Assembly (NCBI GenBank): GCA_001414345.1
Contig: LLCB01000016.1
Location: 303,528-367,527, forward strand
Source of the DNA: Hymenoscyphus infarciens
Taxonomy: Eukaryota > Ascomycota > Leotiomycetes > Helotiales > Helotiaceae
Direction: 5' to 3'
DNA length: 64,000 nucleotides
Below are positions 48,439 to 61,200 of the stretch, piece by piece. The position numbers were made by a program, and so were the translations under genes. Each line of letters starts with the position of its first letter. Position 1 is the first letter of the stretch. The notes under the pieces were generated by a model. The model did not search any database. It was given only the letters and a program-made list of their open reading frames with translations, and was not told the origin of the DNA.

Positions 48439-49047
48439 ATGGCACAAGGATTCTTCCAAAGACTCAGTACCAAGTTCTTCAGAGCAACCTCAGCGAAAGA
48501 AAGAGAAGCCCTTGCGATGTATGAAGAAACTTGCTGGTCGACTCTAGAAGGAGGATCGGACCTCAGTTCGGAATCAGAGTCCTTCAAGCTATTTCCCCCC
48601 ACCAAAAGCACTTCTCCAGACAACAATATCTGGGATGTGCTCACGGAAGTGAGAGGGGAGATACTTTATGATTTCGATCAACAAGTAGACTTTTGGGATG
48701 TCGACCAAGCATCCTTTACTTATCCTTACCTTTCACTGTTGTGTTTCTTTAGAGAGTATGAAGTTACCTACTGGGAGACTGGCTTGGAAGTGGAGATCAC
48801 TGATGGTTCGGATTTCTGGGATGTCATTGACCTTGGCAGTCATTACGCGCAAGACTTGGAATTGTTTTTGCGTAGGCAATTTGAAGATGTAAAAACGGAC
48901 AATGGCTACGTAAGACGAGGTGTTGACTATACCACGGCTGCTAATGGTCCAGTGGATGTTCTAAACACGGGAGATATCGCAGATTCGTTGGAACGTTATT
49001 TGGTTTGGAGTCCCGTGTCTGATGAGGGACCTGATTTGTGGGTTTGA
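48439..49047 (+). CDS. Unknown protein (orphan ORF beside AT block)
   Basis: Single-exon frame of 202 residues beginning MAQGFFQRLSTKFFRATSAK. It is acidic and rich in Trp and Tyr, with a repeated F-W-D-V element (NNIWDVLTEV, VDFWDVDQAS, GSDFWDVIDL). There is no signal peptide or membrane segment. No family is recognised. The three WDV elements are spaced about 28 and 40 residues apart and may be degenerate internal repeats. It lies alone between an AT-rich block and the DUF1996 gene, a setting common for lineage-specific genes. Confidence 0.55.
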   Translation: MAQGFFQRLSTKFFRATSAKEREALAMYEETCWSTLEGGSDLSSESESFKLFPPTKSTSPDNNIWDVLTEVRGEILYDFDQQVDFWDVDQASFTYPYLSLLCFFREYEVTYWETGLEVEITDGSDFWDVIDLGSHYAQDLELFLRRQFEDVKTDNGYVRRGVDYTTAANGPVDVLNTGDIADSLERYLVWSPVSDEGPDLWV

Positions 49048-49442
49048 AGACATGGTCATGGACAAAGTGAAATCTTTGCTTCAATGAGACACATAGGCCA
49101 AAGTATGTTGGTCAAGTGTGGTTAGCGAAGCGACTCCCCTTTACCACCCCTGTAAAGGAATCCAGCCTTACTCTAAATATCAAGATTTAATAAAATACTT
49201 TCACGCTCATAATTCACAATGACACTTTGACATGCTAATCCTGAACGAAATGAATTGTATACAAGACAACTAATTACTTTCACTTAGGGAAGGGAATGTA
49301 ACTCGGCACTAATCTCAAAGCCCCCTGCTTCAGAAACGATATTCTTCTTCAGAACATCAACTTGTTCAAACATTCTAATTCAGCGAGCGTGTCCACAAGG
49401 GTACCAGTCAAGGTCTAGCTCCACTTCATGAGCAATACTGCT
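49048..49442. other. Intergenic spacer between convergent genes
   Basis: 3' UTRs of two convergent genes; nothing else seen. Confidence 0.4.
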
Positions 49443-51023
49443 CTATTCCATGGTCATTGGCATGACCAAGCCTGGGAGTTCTTTGATCCCTATCATGTTG
49501 TTAGAATATTTCATTCGCCTATTCAAGAACAAGTCAACTTACAGCCATCACGATCCTCAACAACTGCTGGTGCAACGGAGCACTTCTTCGCATTATCGAC
49601 GGTCTGTGTCTTGAGACTTGCGCATGCAGCACCCATGCAGTTCTGGGTATCCATTGCCTTTTGAAGAGCATTGTCCTTCCATCCGAAAACGTAATCCGCA
49701 TGTTGACCGTAACCGGTTGGATCTCCGGTGCTGAGAACGAATGGCTGGCTTCCGTCTGTTGGCCAGTCGTTCTTGTTGTTGAACTTTGTGGTATCCCAAA
49801 CGACCTCGTACATCAATTGTGGAATTCTGACTGGGTGTGTTGTTGGGCAGTCGCCTCCGAGACTGAGGAAGTTGGCCGGGCCAGTCTTTGGGTAAGCAAC
49901 ATGATCTTGGTGATTTGGGCTGTCGAGGTCCTTTCCATTCCAGCAACTTGGTGTTTTGTCAGTACTGTGGCATAGCAAATGAAATATTTGGAGGAAAACT
50001 TACGTTGGGAAATGGATGTTGGATCGGATACCACCTAGGCATGGCTTGGAAGGCAAAGACTCGGTATCGATCCTTGTTTATCATTAACTGTGAAAGTATT
50101 AAATGCTGGAAGAGGGGACAAACTTGGCATCTTGGCAAGGAGCGGAAGTATCTCCTCCAAAGTTTGGACCAGTGTAGCAACGGAAGCAGTTTTGTCTCTT
50201 CAATGTAGTATCTTTTCTTGAACGAGACATTGGGTCACCCACGAGCATACGGAATCCTGGCTTGAAAGCAGTGATGCTACCTGGCTTAGCCGAAACGTAA
50301 TAAACTAGGACACCATCTTTCATTGTGTTGCTGAATTTATCGTTGAATTGTAATCTGGAAAGGTGGTCAGCAGCTATACTTCGAATGAAGAGTGGAGGAT
50401 GGTGGATGAAGCGAAAGCCGATGAAAGCCTAGGAATACCCCAAGATCATCATGCCATCACTCCTCGAAATCCCCCAGAGGTAAAATAAAAATCCCATCAA
50501 ACGTACGCAGCACCACCCTGAGGAACACGTTTGTAGGTGCCGTTACGGGCCTTGAAATATAAGTTTGCTGTCCAGTAATTACTAAAATCGTCGGAAAACG
50601 AGCAGGTGGTACACGAGGCGGTCTTTGAAACATCGCCCGTTGTCATTGTTGTATTGAATCCATTTCCACCAACGATTTGGTGTGTGTGAGGAGATGGGGC
50701 TTGACCAGGATTGACAAGGGGATCGATTCGGTCGATGACAAGCTGAGGGCATCCAAACCGCAGCATGGTAGCTGCGGATAATCTCTGAGTTAGTATTGCC
50801 CTTTCTAGAAGTGTGTTTGAGGAAACTAGGAAGAAACGGGGTTGTGTGAGGATGAAGTGAGATGTCTGAGGAGGAAACAGTGTCTTAATCCTCCTAAAAC
50901 AACCCGAAAGAGGGCAAAAGAACTCAGAGAATACCCACTTCCACCTTGTCGTTTGTCGTAAAGAGAGTGCTCTGGCAGAGCCTCAACGAGCGCCGTAAGG
51001 GCGAGAAGAGTTGTTAAAAGCAT
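49443..51023 (-). CDS. Secreted DUF1996-family protein
   Basis: A member of the fungal DUF1996 family of extracellular or wall-associated proteins of unknown function, some carrying WSC domains, which is absent here. Six exons, 50939-51023, 50507-50771, 50124-50354, 50004-50072, 49543-49946 and 49443-49489, give 366 residues with every junction in phase. The first 16 residues form a signal peptide (MLLTTLLALTALVEAL). Family marks in order: MLRFGCPQLVIDRIDPLVNP, PSPHTHQIVGGNGF, SFSDDFSNYWTANLYFKAR, CLGGIRSNIHFPTCWNGKDL across a junction, SPNHQDHVAYP and YGQHADYVFGWKD. The last 16 codons (WIKELPGLVMPMTME) come from a small exon found by its GATAG acceptor. Cysteine content fits a secreted protein. 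The first donor has alternatives. Confidence 0.92.
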
Positions 51024-52600
51024 CGTGAGGTAACGTGATATTGTAGGAATGGAATCGATACCAAGCAGAAGGAACAGCTGTTTGTGATCAGAGGAGGTTC
51101 ATCCTTTTGAAGAGAAATCCAAGAGCCGATTATCCATGTAGTGGCACTTTTCCTTCAACTGCCGTCGTGCCATGATAAGTTGAATCGACGAGTCATGGGA
51201 CATTGGGTATATTGTCAATATCGAGATAGATGTTGTAGCCAATCTCTGTGACTTGCCTAGTCGTGATGCACCCCATGAAATATTTGCCGCTTAAGCCCAA
51301 ATTAACCCTTTTTACCCCACAACCCAAATCAAGCACATCCCCTACGTATAATTTTATCCTTTTACCCCACAAAACACAAATTAACACTACCCATGTATAT
51401 ACTTCGCCGAAAGTTCAAGTTTGTGATTGCAGCTTCTATTGTTGGCCACTTGGTCCTTTAATGTTGACCACCATCCGTTGGGCCGCAAAGTCTTATGTCC
51501 ATGTGAGTCTGAGAGGGGGAATTCGTAAAACCTGATAACAAGCATCAGCGCGGATCTTTCTTGTTTTGGGAAGGGCCAACAGCACGGAGTTTTTTATTTC
51601 TGAGAGAAAGTATCGGGAGCGAAAATACTTTGTGGTTTTATATGCAAGGTATTAAGTGCCTTTGTACGTAAGTTGGGAAGAAAATGGTTTGAGGTTGACC
51701 TAGCCCTTTGCTTCAAAATTGTAAACTTTAGCAGTGATTTGGTGGTCTAGAATAAGAAGATGTTGGAACACTGGGGGCTAGATAGTTAGGTACGAACCTG
51801 ATGTATTTACTGCCACTTTTAATGTCCTTCGCGCGGCCCTGGAACCATGCTGAGGAAAAGACTTGCTCAATCGCTAGCCAGTGATCCAATTTCCAGCTTA
51901 AAATAGCTCCTTCTATTTCAGTGGTACCCCACATGTACAATGATTCAGGGACATGTCACCCGTTGGTAGGGGACATATGAAAGTTACTATTGAGCCAACC
52001 AGTAGTATCATACTTGTGGAAAGCCTTGATTTCATTTGGCAGTTGATCGACCTTGGCTCTCGAATTTCTCCTACGCACGAAAAGTTAGTCATAGCTCAAG
52101 CCTGGACGGGAGGAGGCAAGCCAGACTGTAGATAGTCCCCCCGGCCAGAAGGACCAGGAGCAGAGATTATGAGACTGGGGATGAAAAAAGTGCATGCCAA
52201 TGGTATTGCCCAAATTTTCGCTTGTTATCGGGTACTCTTAGAAGGTGGGAAATCGAATGGATCGACCACCTGACAGACAATCCCACAAACTCTTCCTGTT
52301 CTTCAAAGTCACCGATCGGGCCTATTCCTTTCGATCTGTCGCTTTCCTCATCCGCGGCGAAGCACATGCCGGTTACTTTGTTCGTATTTTTATTAGTTAT
52401 GCAGTAGGATAGAAGTAGAAAATGTTTAAAGCTAGTATAGTAGAGAAGAGCTCCAGTCATCGCACTACGTACATAAAGTAAGTGTACGCGGAGTACTGAC
52501 TGAAACTATTGCATCTATATCGCAGAGAGTATGGAGAGACCAGAATTTCGCATGGGCTTGACTCTTCTGCTAAAACCCTTCCATTACAAGGCATGGCTTG
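51024..52600. other. Intergenic region
   Basis: Upstream region of the DUF1996 gene and further non-coding sequence of normal composition. Short ORFs (60-97 codons) have no support. Confidence 0.4.
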
Positions 52601-53751
52601 TTAACGGCAACCGCCATATAGGATCCATTTATTAGCTGTTCTTAGAGATATAATATTATATATTATTATTAAGTAAAGAGAGAAAGAGTGTCTAGGTAAA
52701 AAGTTTTTTTCTAAAAACGCACGGTTTATAAAATATCGTTAAAAGGGAAGCTTAACTCGTAACTCACTATAAGGCAATCAGGCTAGATGGACTATATAGG
52801 TGTCTTCGTTATATAAACTTCTTAATACCTTTCTTCTCCTATTTTTCTAAAACAATTTACGTGGTAAAAGGACGTAGTTATGGCATTCTAGTTTCACTTT
52901 TTACTAATAACTAAATCGCAAATTACAAATCTCAAAACTCAAATCTCAAATTTCATATGTTAAAAGCGAATATATCCTAAATATTCTTGCGCTAGCAGTT
53001 TATATTTTTCTTATGCCTCTGTATTATAGATATTAAAAGAGATAAATAGAATAAATAGAGCGATTTAAAAAAGAGGGAAGAGAGGATGAGGACTAACGGT
53101 GTTTGCTACTACTCCTTACCTATGCTACGAATAACCTTTTCCCTCGTTCCCTCTACCCCTCTTCTTACTCTCCTCTCCCGGCTATCTCCTCCACCTCATC
53201 GCATATATTATCCTCTCCTAGCATGTCTGCTCGCTCTCGCTGTCGCACTTTAAAGTTGTAAGAAGGAAAGGTAGAGAGGGCTGGGAAAACTCTTCTTGTG
53301 GCTGTATAACGTACTACTGGTAGCTTCTTTCGGAAGGGCAGTCATTTTAAACGAGAAAATAAACATTTTTTACCCCGCCTCGTGCTTCCCTTGTCTCTGT
53401 CTCTTGTTTCCTTGACTCTGTTCAAATAGTAAGTAAGTATAGGAAACAGGATAGGAATATAAGAATAAATAGTAAGATTAAGAACGTAAGAACGTAAGAA
53501 AAAAAGATATACATTTTTAAGATATGCTATTTAGTTTTTGGCAAAATTGGCGAAACAGGACTCCGTAGTAGTATCATCGCAAAATATCTCAACGAACCTT
53601 CTCTAAATGACAATAGACTAATATTTAACAATCACACAACAAAAATCACCTTCACCCCACAAACCCCTACTATCTCACCACCAAAAAAATTACAAAATCA
53701 AGCCATCACAACGAGCAAAATTACAACAAAGTTTTCGAATAGCTCAAAGCC
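52600..53751. repeat. AT-rich block with a diverged TIR-element relic
   Basis: At about 52890 GGCATTCTA...ACTAAATCGCAAATTA resembles the left flank and end of TIR element copy A, and 53090-53170 resembles its internal CT-rich core. The right end is not clear. No genes. Confidence 0.45.
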
Positions 53752-54567
53752 CTAAACACTCCTAGCATGAAACTCGCAAAACCTCCCCACAACACCTGCC
53801 TCCACCCTCTCAACCTCCTTATTCCTCTCCACGCTCTCCCCTCTCAATATCGCATCCCTAGCCCCCCGTCTCCTCTTATCAGCTTCCCAGATGAAATCCG
53901 GAGGATTCGCTTGTCTATCACCTATTAGCATCTTCCCTACTAACTCGAAACAACGCCCCGGCGATCGCTCAACCACGCAAACATTCGCACCCAAAGAAAA
54001 GGAAGAAGAAATGGAGATAAAAACTCACCCAAAAACAACACTAACCCTCCTCCCCCCAGAATGCGCTCGGGAAGAAGCAGAAGCCCAAGTATCCCTCACA
54101 CCAACGAATATCCCCTCATCATGTTCAACACCCCTCTGAAAAAGCGGACACTCCCCTTCCTCACATGGCTTAAAGCCCCTCCCCATAGCCATTCCCTCGC
54201 CCCACGCACCTTCAAGGTCCATACCGCCCATACTAACCTCCCCCAAGCCCCCATCCTCAAGCCCTGTATCTTCTAAGCCCCGATTTTGCATTAGAGCGTC
54301 CTCATTAACCCTCTCTAACCTAACTGACGAAGACGAGGAGGACTTCAACGCATCCTCGAATCTCGCCGGGAGTGTATATCCTTCCGTCGAGCTATCAAAA
54401 GTAGGGGAAGTAAGAGTAGAAGAAACAGGGCGTAACTCCGCCGTCGGTCGTCCAATCGGCATAGGCAGTGATGCCTTCCTCGAAGCTTTAAACCTTCGTT
54501 CTCTCTCCTGTTGCCCCCTTTGTTCTTCTCGCTCGCTAGTATTGACTTGTTCCGCTACTTGCACCAT
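53752..54567 (-). CDS. Unknown Ser/Glu-rich protein, two exons
   Basis: Exons 54029-54567 and 53752-53914 joined through an intron starting GTGAGT and ending GCTAATAGGTGATAG give 233 residues. The start is taken at the ATG giving MVQVAEQVNTSERE; an extension to 54762 in the same frame looks non-coding. The protein has a charged helical N-terminus (SEREEQRGQQERERRFKASR), a Ser/Thr-rich middle, a Gly/Glu stretch (GLEDTGLEDGGLGEVSMGG), a small CEEGECPLF element, then across the junction RRVSVVFGQANPPDFIWEAD and a basic-acidic helical end. I do not recognise the family; it looks like a small regulatory or nuclear protein. Confidence 0.6.
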
Positions 54568-57423
54568 TCTGCAGCAATCGGATGTATAAAAGGGGTTAAG
54601 TTGCTGTAGGTGTAGTTTGTTTGGTCGGAAATCAGGAGATGAAAAGTTGGTATTTGACGAGTATGAAGTTAGCGCGTTTAAAAAAACCGAGGAAATGAAA
54701 AGTGAAAAGTTCTTCATAGAAGCAGGAGAACAAAGAAAAGTTAGTGGAGTGGAGTCAGTCATGGGGATTCAACTTCTTTGTTTCCTATTTGGGCAAGATA
54801 TCAAGTTTGAAGCCACATTGCCACCCACTGCCACCCACTGCCACCTAATACTTGAAACAAAGAGTCGAAGTAACGTTCAACTCAAGCTTGAAAACCCATA
54901 CGTATCTCTAGTAAGTTCTACCCACCATTTCTAGAATCAACTAAGAAAGTACTATCCATATAATATCAACTAATAAAATCGAACTTTACGAATTAAACAT
55001 TGTAATTATATGGAACGGACCTAAGTACAGCGAAAGTCATGGTAAGAATAGATTAATGGCTATTAATCTACTCTAATTAACGCTTTTAAGTCGTTAATAA
55101 TAATTTAAATTAATCTAATCTTGTTAATCAGATTAATAATAGATTAATTGATTAATATGGCACGTGACCGACCCGGGGTAATCGGATCACGGACCGAAGG
55201 CTCGGTGTGGCGTCGGAGTGGCGTATCGGCATGCCGGGAGCTTACGCGAGACCTTCTAAGCAGCTTTTTTACTACGTAACTTCTTTATTTTAAGCCTTAA
55301 TAAATTAGTTATTAATTATATACTAATAAATCTATATTACTAATATATCTAATTGCTGGTTTTAAGCTTTATAAGCGTTATAAATAATTAAAACCTATTA
55401 AACTAATCTAACTAAGAAACCTATTAATTATATTAATTAGCTAAATAAGTAATTAATAAATTAGTTTATTCTTATATTATATAAGTAGATAGAGTTATAA
55501 CTAGACTTAGATAGTAATATAATAGTATATTAGATTATTATAAAATATATTATATAATAAATATTAGATTTTTAGTAAAAGTACTTTTTAGTACTAAATA
55601 TATATTATATAACTTATACTTTTTTTTAAAGAAAAGCTACTTTATTATATGAAAAAGTTATTATATAAATCTTATTTTAGTATAAAGAACTTATAATATA
55701 ATAGTAAGCTATCTAGAATAGCTATTTTAAATAATAGCTTTTATATATCGTATATATAAGGTTTTAGTACTTATATTAGCTTTTAGTTATTAATATTTTA
55801 TATTATCTAATTTAGAAAAGTTTTAGACTTCGGGTTTTAGATATTTTAATCTCTTTTTATACTATCTAAACCTCTTATATATAGCTATCTACTCTTCTAT
55901 AGTTAGAAGAGGCTAATTTAGTCTTTTCTTCTATATTTATATCTAGTATTCACTCTCTTAAATACCTTTCTATAAGCCTCTTTTAAGTACGTTTAATATC
56001 GTTATATATAATAAGACATATAATCTCTTAGAGTTATAAATAAGTAGAATTTACTATAATAATTATATAACTTTATTTTTATTTTTAGAAAATAATAAGA
56101 CTAAATGTTTTATTAGCTTTCTTAGCTAGAAGAACTATTATTCTCTAGATTAACTATTTTTCTACTAATAATTAATATATTATTAATTATTCTTAGAAAT
56201 CTAGTATTAATTAGATTATTTAATATAATATAATAAATATTATAGACTTCTCTAATATATTACTAGTAATATCGCTATCTAAGTCTACTTTTATTAGTAA
56301 CTTATAGTCGTTAAACTACTAAAAGTCCTAATATATATATTAAATATCTATTAAATAGAAACCTCTTCTTTTAATACTAACTTTCTAATAAATAAACTTA
56401 TAAATATCTTCTCTTTTTATAAAGTATTTATTAATAGCTTTTAGTAGATATAACTACTTAGTCTCTTTTAAGATAAATAAGAGAATATCTATATATATAT
56501 ATCTATTTAGCTCGGTTTATTATTATAAGACTTTAGACGAGAGCTTATAACTTTTAGTAGAGCTGAATTCTTATACTAGTTTTAGCTCTTATATAAGTCG
56601 ATTTTTACCTCTATTTATATATCTATTATATTTATTATAAACTATATATATTATAAACTATAGCTATTAAATATCTTAAACTAAGACTTAAAGTAATATT
56701 TAACTTAATATTTAATATAAATATAACTTAAATATAACTATAAATATAAATATAAAGATAAACTTAATATAAACTTAAACTTAAACTTAAAAAATAGATA
56801 CTACTTAGCTACGTATCTACTACTATCTATTTCTTCTATCTACTATAGTATACTTAGAAGCTTCGTAGAGTCTCGAGAGAAGTAGATATTAGTAGAGAAA
56901 GAAACTATTAAAGAAAAACCTAGATAAGCTTACTTATCTACTTATCTATCTATTTTATCCTTTTTTTATTCTTCTTTTTTTAATTTTTTTTTCTAATTAC
57001 TCACTTATCTAAGAGCCTGTTTAGCTTGTATATATTAGTTCTTTTTTAATATATATATTATCTAAAAAAATATAATATATATATATAGATATATATTATA
57101 ATATATACTAACGTTTAGCTAGTATATATTATAGTATATATTTTTACTTATACTTTCTTTAAATATTTATATATCTTAAGATATATACTACTAAATTAAA
57201 TAATATACTCTCTTAATCTTCTAATTTCTTTACTAGCTTATATCTCGTCTTCTACTAATATATATAGTAATATATATATATTAAGCTAAATTGTAATTAA
57301 ATTTATTTAAGAAGAAGTTATAATATAAGAAAAATATATAAGTCTCTTTTAACTCTATACTTATATATAAATCTTATATATCTTAATTAAATTATATACG
57401 TGTTAAATAGATATAGTATCTTA

Positions 57424-57500
57424 TATATACTAAAAGTCGGAAATAACTAAATCGTAAATAGTAAATCGTAAATCGTAGATTATAAATTATAAAGCTTAAA
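57424..57500 (+). repeat. Partial end of the TIR-element family (copy C)
   Basis: ATATACTAAAAGTCGGAAAT followed by AACTAAATCGTAAATAGTAAA matches the left end of copies A and B. No matching right end was located within about 1 kb. Confidence 0.5.
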
Positions 57501-58147
57501 TTAATAAGTATATAGCTTTTTAGAGTAAAATTATAAATTATAAATCGAAAATTAATATAATAGTCTACTATTCTAAATTACTAGTATTCGTGAAACTACT
57601 AGTACTCTTATACTAATATTACGAATTACTAATACTTATATAACTAAATATACTAAAAGTATTAATATCTAATATTTCTATATAGAAGAGATTAAAGTTT
57701 AGATATTATATATTTAGCTTTTTAGCTCTTATTATTTAGTATTAGCTATATTAGATAGAACTCGGTTATTATTATTATTAGACCTTAGTAGTATCTAATC
57801 TCTTATATATAGATACTCTTATTTAAGGTAAGAGAAGATAAATTTAGTCTTTTCTTCTATATTAGTACCTAGTATTTATATAGATTATTCTTTCGAATAT
57901 ACTCTTATATACCTCTTCGATAGTTATTTATATTTCGTATTATTATAATTAATAAACGTGGATTTTTTAGAGACTATTTAGATATAAATCGAAAGACTTA
58001 AATTAGTAATCTTAAAGCTTAAAGTAAGAGTATTTATAATACTTAAATTATAAGACTTAAATTATAAAATTTAAGTATAAGTAAGAGTAGAAAGTAGAAG
58101 ATAATATAGTATATATACGTCTATTAAATATATATATATATATATAT

Positions 58148-58235
58148 ATTATAATTACTTTATATTTACTTTCTATATATCTATATATATATATTATAAT
58201 TACTTTATATTTACTTTCTATATATCTATATATAT
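58148..58235 (+). repeat. Tandem repeat, period 45 bp, two copies
   Basis: ATTATAATTACTTTATATTT and the following TACTTTCTATATATC recur at 58148 and 58193. Confidence 0.85.
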
Positions 58236-61200
58236 ACTCTAGTACTATATTAAATATAAGTATTATATAACTTTAAATCTATTATTTAAAATATTATAAA
58301 TTATTAAAAGTAATATATATACTTAGTAGAAATAATAACGTTATATAAATACTTAATAAAAAAAAGAGAAAAGAAGATAATTAAGACTTTTAATACTATA
58401 AGTATAGATATAATTTAATCTAAGAGTAAGAGACGCTAAGACTAATTAGTTAATTAGTATAAAGTAGTATCTAAAGTACTTAAATAATCTTAACTTATAA
58501 TTATTTAAGTATACTTTAGTAAAGATAGTAAAAAGTAATTAAAAAGTAGTAATAAAAATAAGATATTATAAATAATTCTTCTACTATCTCTACTTAAAGT
58601 ATCTACTACTATATACTCTTACTTCTTATCTCTCTTCTTATTAGACTTATTATATATAATTCTAATCTTTTTAGTAGTATAAGAGAGTTAATTAGTAAGA
58701 GTTACTTATAAGAGAGTATCTCCTCTCTTTCTCTTTAAATTAAGACTATTTATAAAAGCGATTATAGTAGTAGATATTATTTTACTTACTAGTATATTTA
58801 TAGATATAAGAGAAGTAGATAAGAGTAAATAATAGCATCTCTTATTAAGCTCTTAATTAAGTTTTAATTATTCTTTCTTATTAATTAATTTAAGTCTATC
58901 TTTAGTAATAGTAGTATTAATAACTATATATAATTAACTATTAAGCTCTCTTATAATTTACTTATTTATATCTACTTATTATTATACTATCTTATCTACT
59001 CTCTCTAGTATATTTAACTTAGTAGATACTATTAAGCTCTTCTTCTTCTCCTTATCTCTTATAAGAGGTAATAATAAGTATAAGCTTAGAGTTAATATTA
59101 TTTTACTACTAATATTCTCTTTTATATCTATATCTATATCTTTACTTCTTATATTACTTCTAGAACTATCTTTAGAATTATTATCTTTTCTTATTCTTCT
59201 CTTTTAAATAAGCTATAATAAATATAGAGTAGTCTTCTAAGTATATAGTAATAATTATAAATATCTCTAAAAGATTATTTAATTCTAAATTATCTACTAA
59301 TATTATACTTATACTAGTACTAGTACTATTCTCTAGTAATAGTCTAAGCCTCGTATCTTTCTCTCTATTTTAAGACTCTCTTCGTACCTCTCTTCTACTA
59401 ATCGAAGTAGTATTTTTAAGTATAATAGACTTATTATTAGATATATTAATAGACTCTAAGAGTTAAAATAGAATTAGTAGCTCTTAGATATCTTATAAGA
59501 GTATAATAGATTATCTCTTTTTAGAAGATTAAAGCTTATTTTTAATATAGGTATTAAATACTATATATACTTTATAATACTTTTTATTAATAAGACGTTA
59601 TAATAATTTAAAGTATTATATAAGAGCTTATATATTATCTATCTTCTTATAATCTATAGTACTTAATTACTTAGCTTTCTTCTTTTTAATAGTAACGTTT
59701 ATAGCTAGAAAGACGTCTTCTATCTTATTAATAAGAAGTAGTATATTAATAAGATTCTATCTACTAAGAGTAGAGATTATATAATAGATATTCTCTAAGA
59801 GCTTAATAGTAAATCTTTTAGCTTATATATTCTAGAGTACTAACTTAAAGTGAAATAGATCTCTAGAGTTACTAGTAAGTAAGTAAGATATCTAAAATAG
59901 AAAGTTATTATTAATTTATACTCTAACTGTCTTACTACGTTATACTATAGAAGTATACGTAATTATAGAGATATTCTTAGTAATATAGAAGTCTTTAGTA
60001 CTTAATATATATATATAGATATATAGAGCTACTTATATATAGATTTTAGTAATAGAGATAGACTTTAGTATCTTATAAATTAGAGAAGAAGAGGCTAGAG
60101 AACCTATATAAATTAGTAGTATATACTAAATTTAAGAGTACTACTTACTTTTAGCCTTTTTCTTATTAGAGCTAAATCCCTTCTTATATACTTTTACTCT
60201 AATTGTTTTAGTCTTATTAGAAGCTTTTATAAAGAAAGATTCTCTAGCTCTAGTCTTTTTCACTTAGATAGCTTACTCTCTAGCTATAGCTAATTTATTC
60301 TTCTTTTACTTAATAATAAGAGTAGAGTAGTTAGTAGTAGTATATTCTATAGTAGTCTATTACTTCTTTCTAGAATCTATAATTAACTATTATTTCTTCT
60401 TCTAGCTATTAGAGCTTTATATTATAGCTTTTATAGAGTAGTCTTTTACATTTTATAGATAGTTCTTAATCTTATTATTAGAGAGTAGTTTACCTAGCTT
60501 TTAAGAAAGCGTAGATATATAATTTTCTAGAGTACTTACTAGGTTTACTAGAAAGTAATAAGAGTATATTTTAAGCTTTAAACTCTTAGAATAAAGAGCC
60601 TAGACTTCTAAGTATTTAAGAGACTAATATTAAAGTATTCTATTATCTTTTTAGTATTATAGATTAGTAGATATAAAGCTTCTAAAAGTATAAGTAAAAG
60701 TATTAGAATAAAAGTAGGAAAATTAGAGAACAATTCTACTTAAACTATATAATCTTCTATATCTTATTTCTTACTTTTAGTACTAGTTATAAAGCTCTAA
60801 TATACTATTCTAGTATAAATTAAATAATTACTAGTTATATAGTATATTATTCTCTATAAAGGCTAGGACTTTATTTACTATTTTATAAGTATTTATAGAA
60901 GTAAGTATAAGTAAAACTAGATTAAAAGAGATTCTACTCTAAGTAGCTACTTAGAGACTAGCTTAGAAATATTCTCTAAAAACTAAGAAGGTTCTAAAGA
61001 TAAGCGATTAATACTAAGCCTAATTTATAAATTATTTACTACTACTAATAAAATTTAGTAATCTATATATTTAAAATAGCTTAAAAATATAATATTCTAA
61101 ATTAATTCTTTTATCTTTAATTTAGATATAAAATAGTATTATTTATATCTATAAAGTTAACTAGAACTTAATAGACGTAGAACCTATAATATTACGATTT

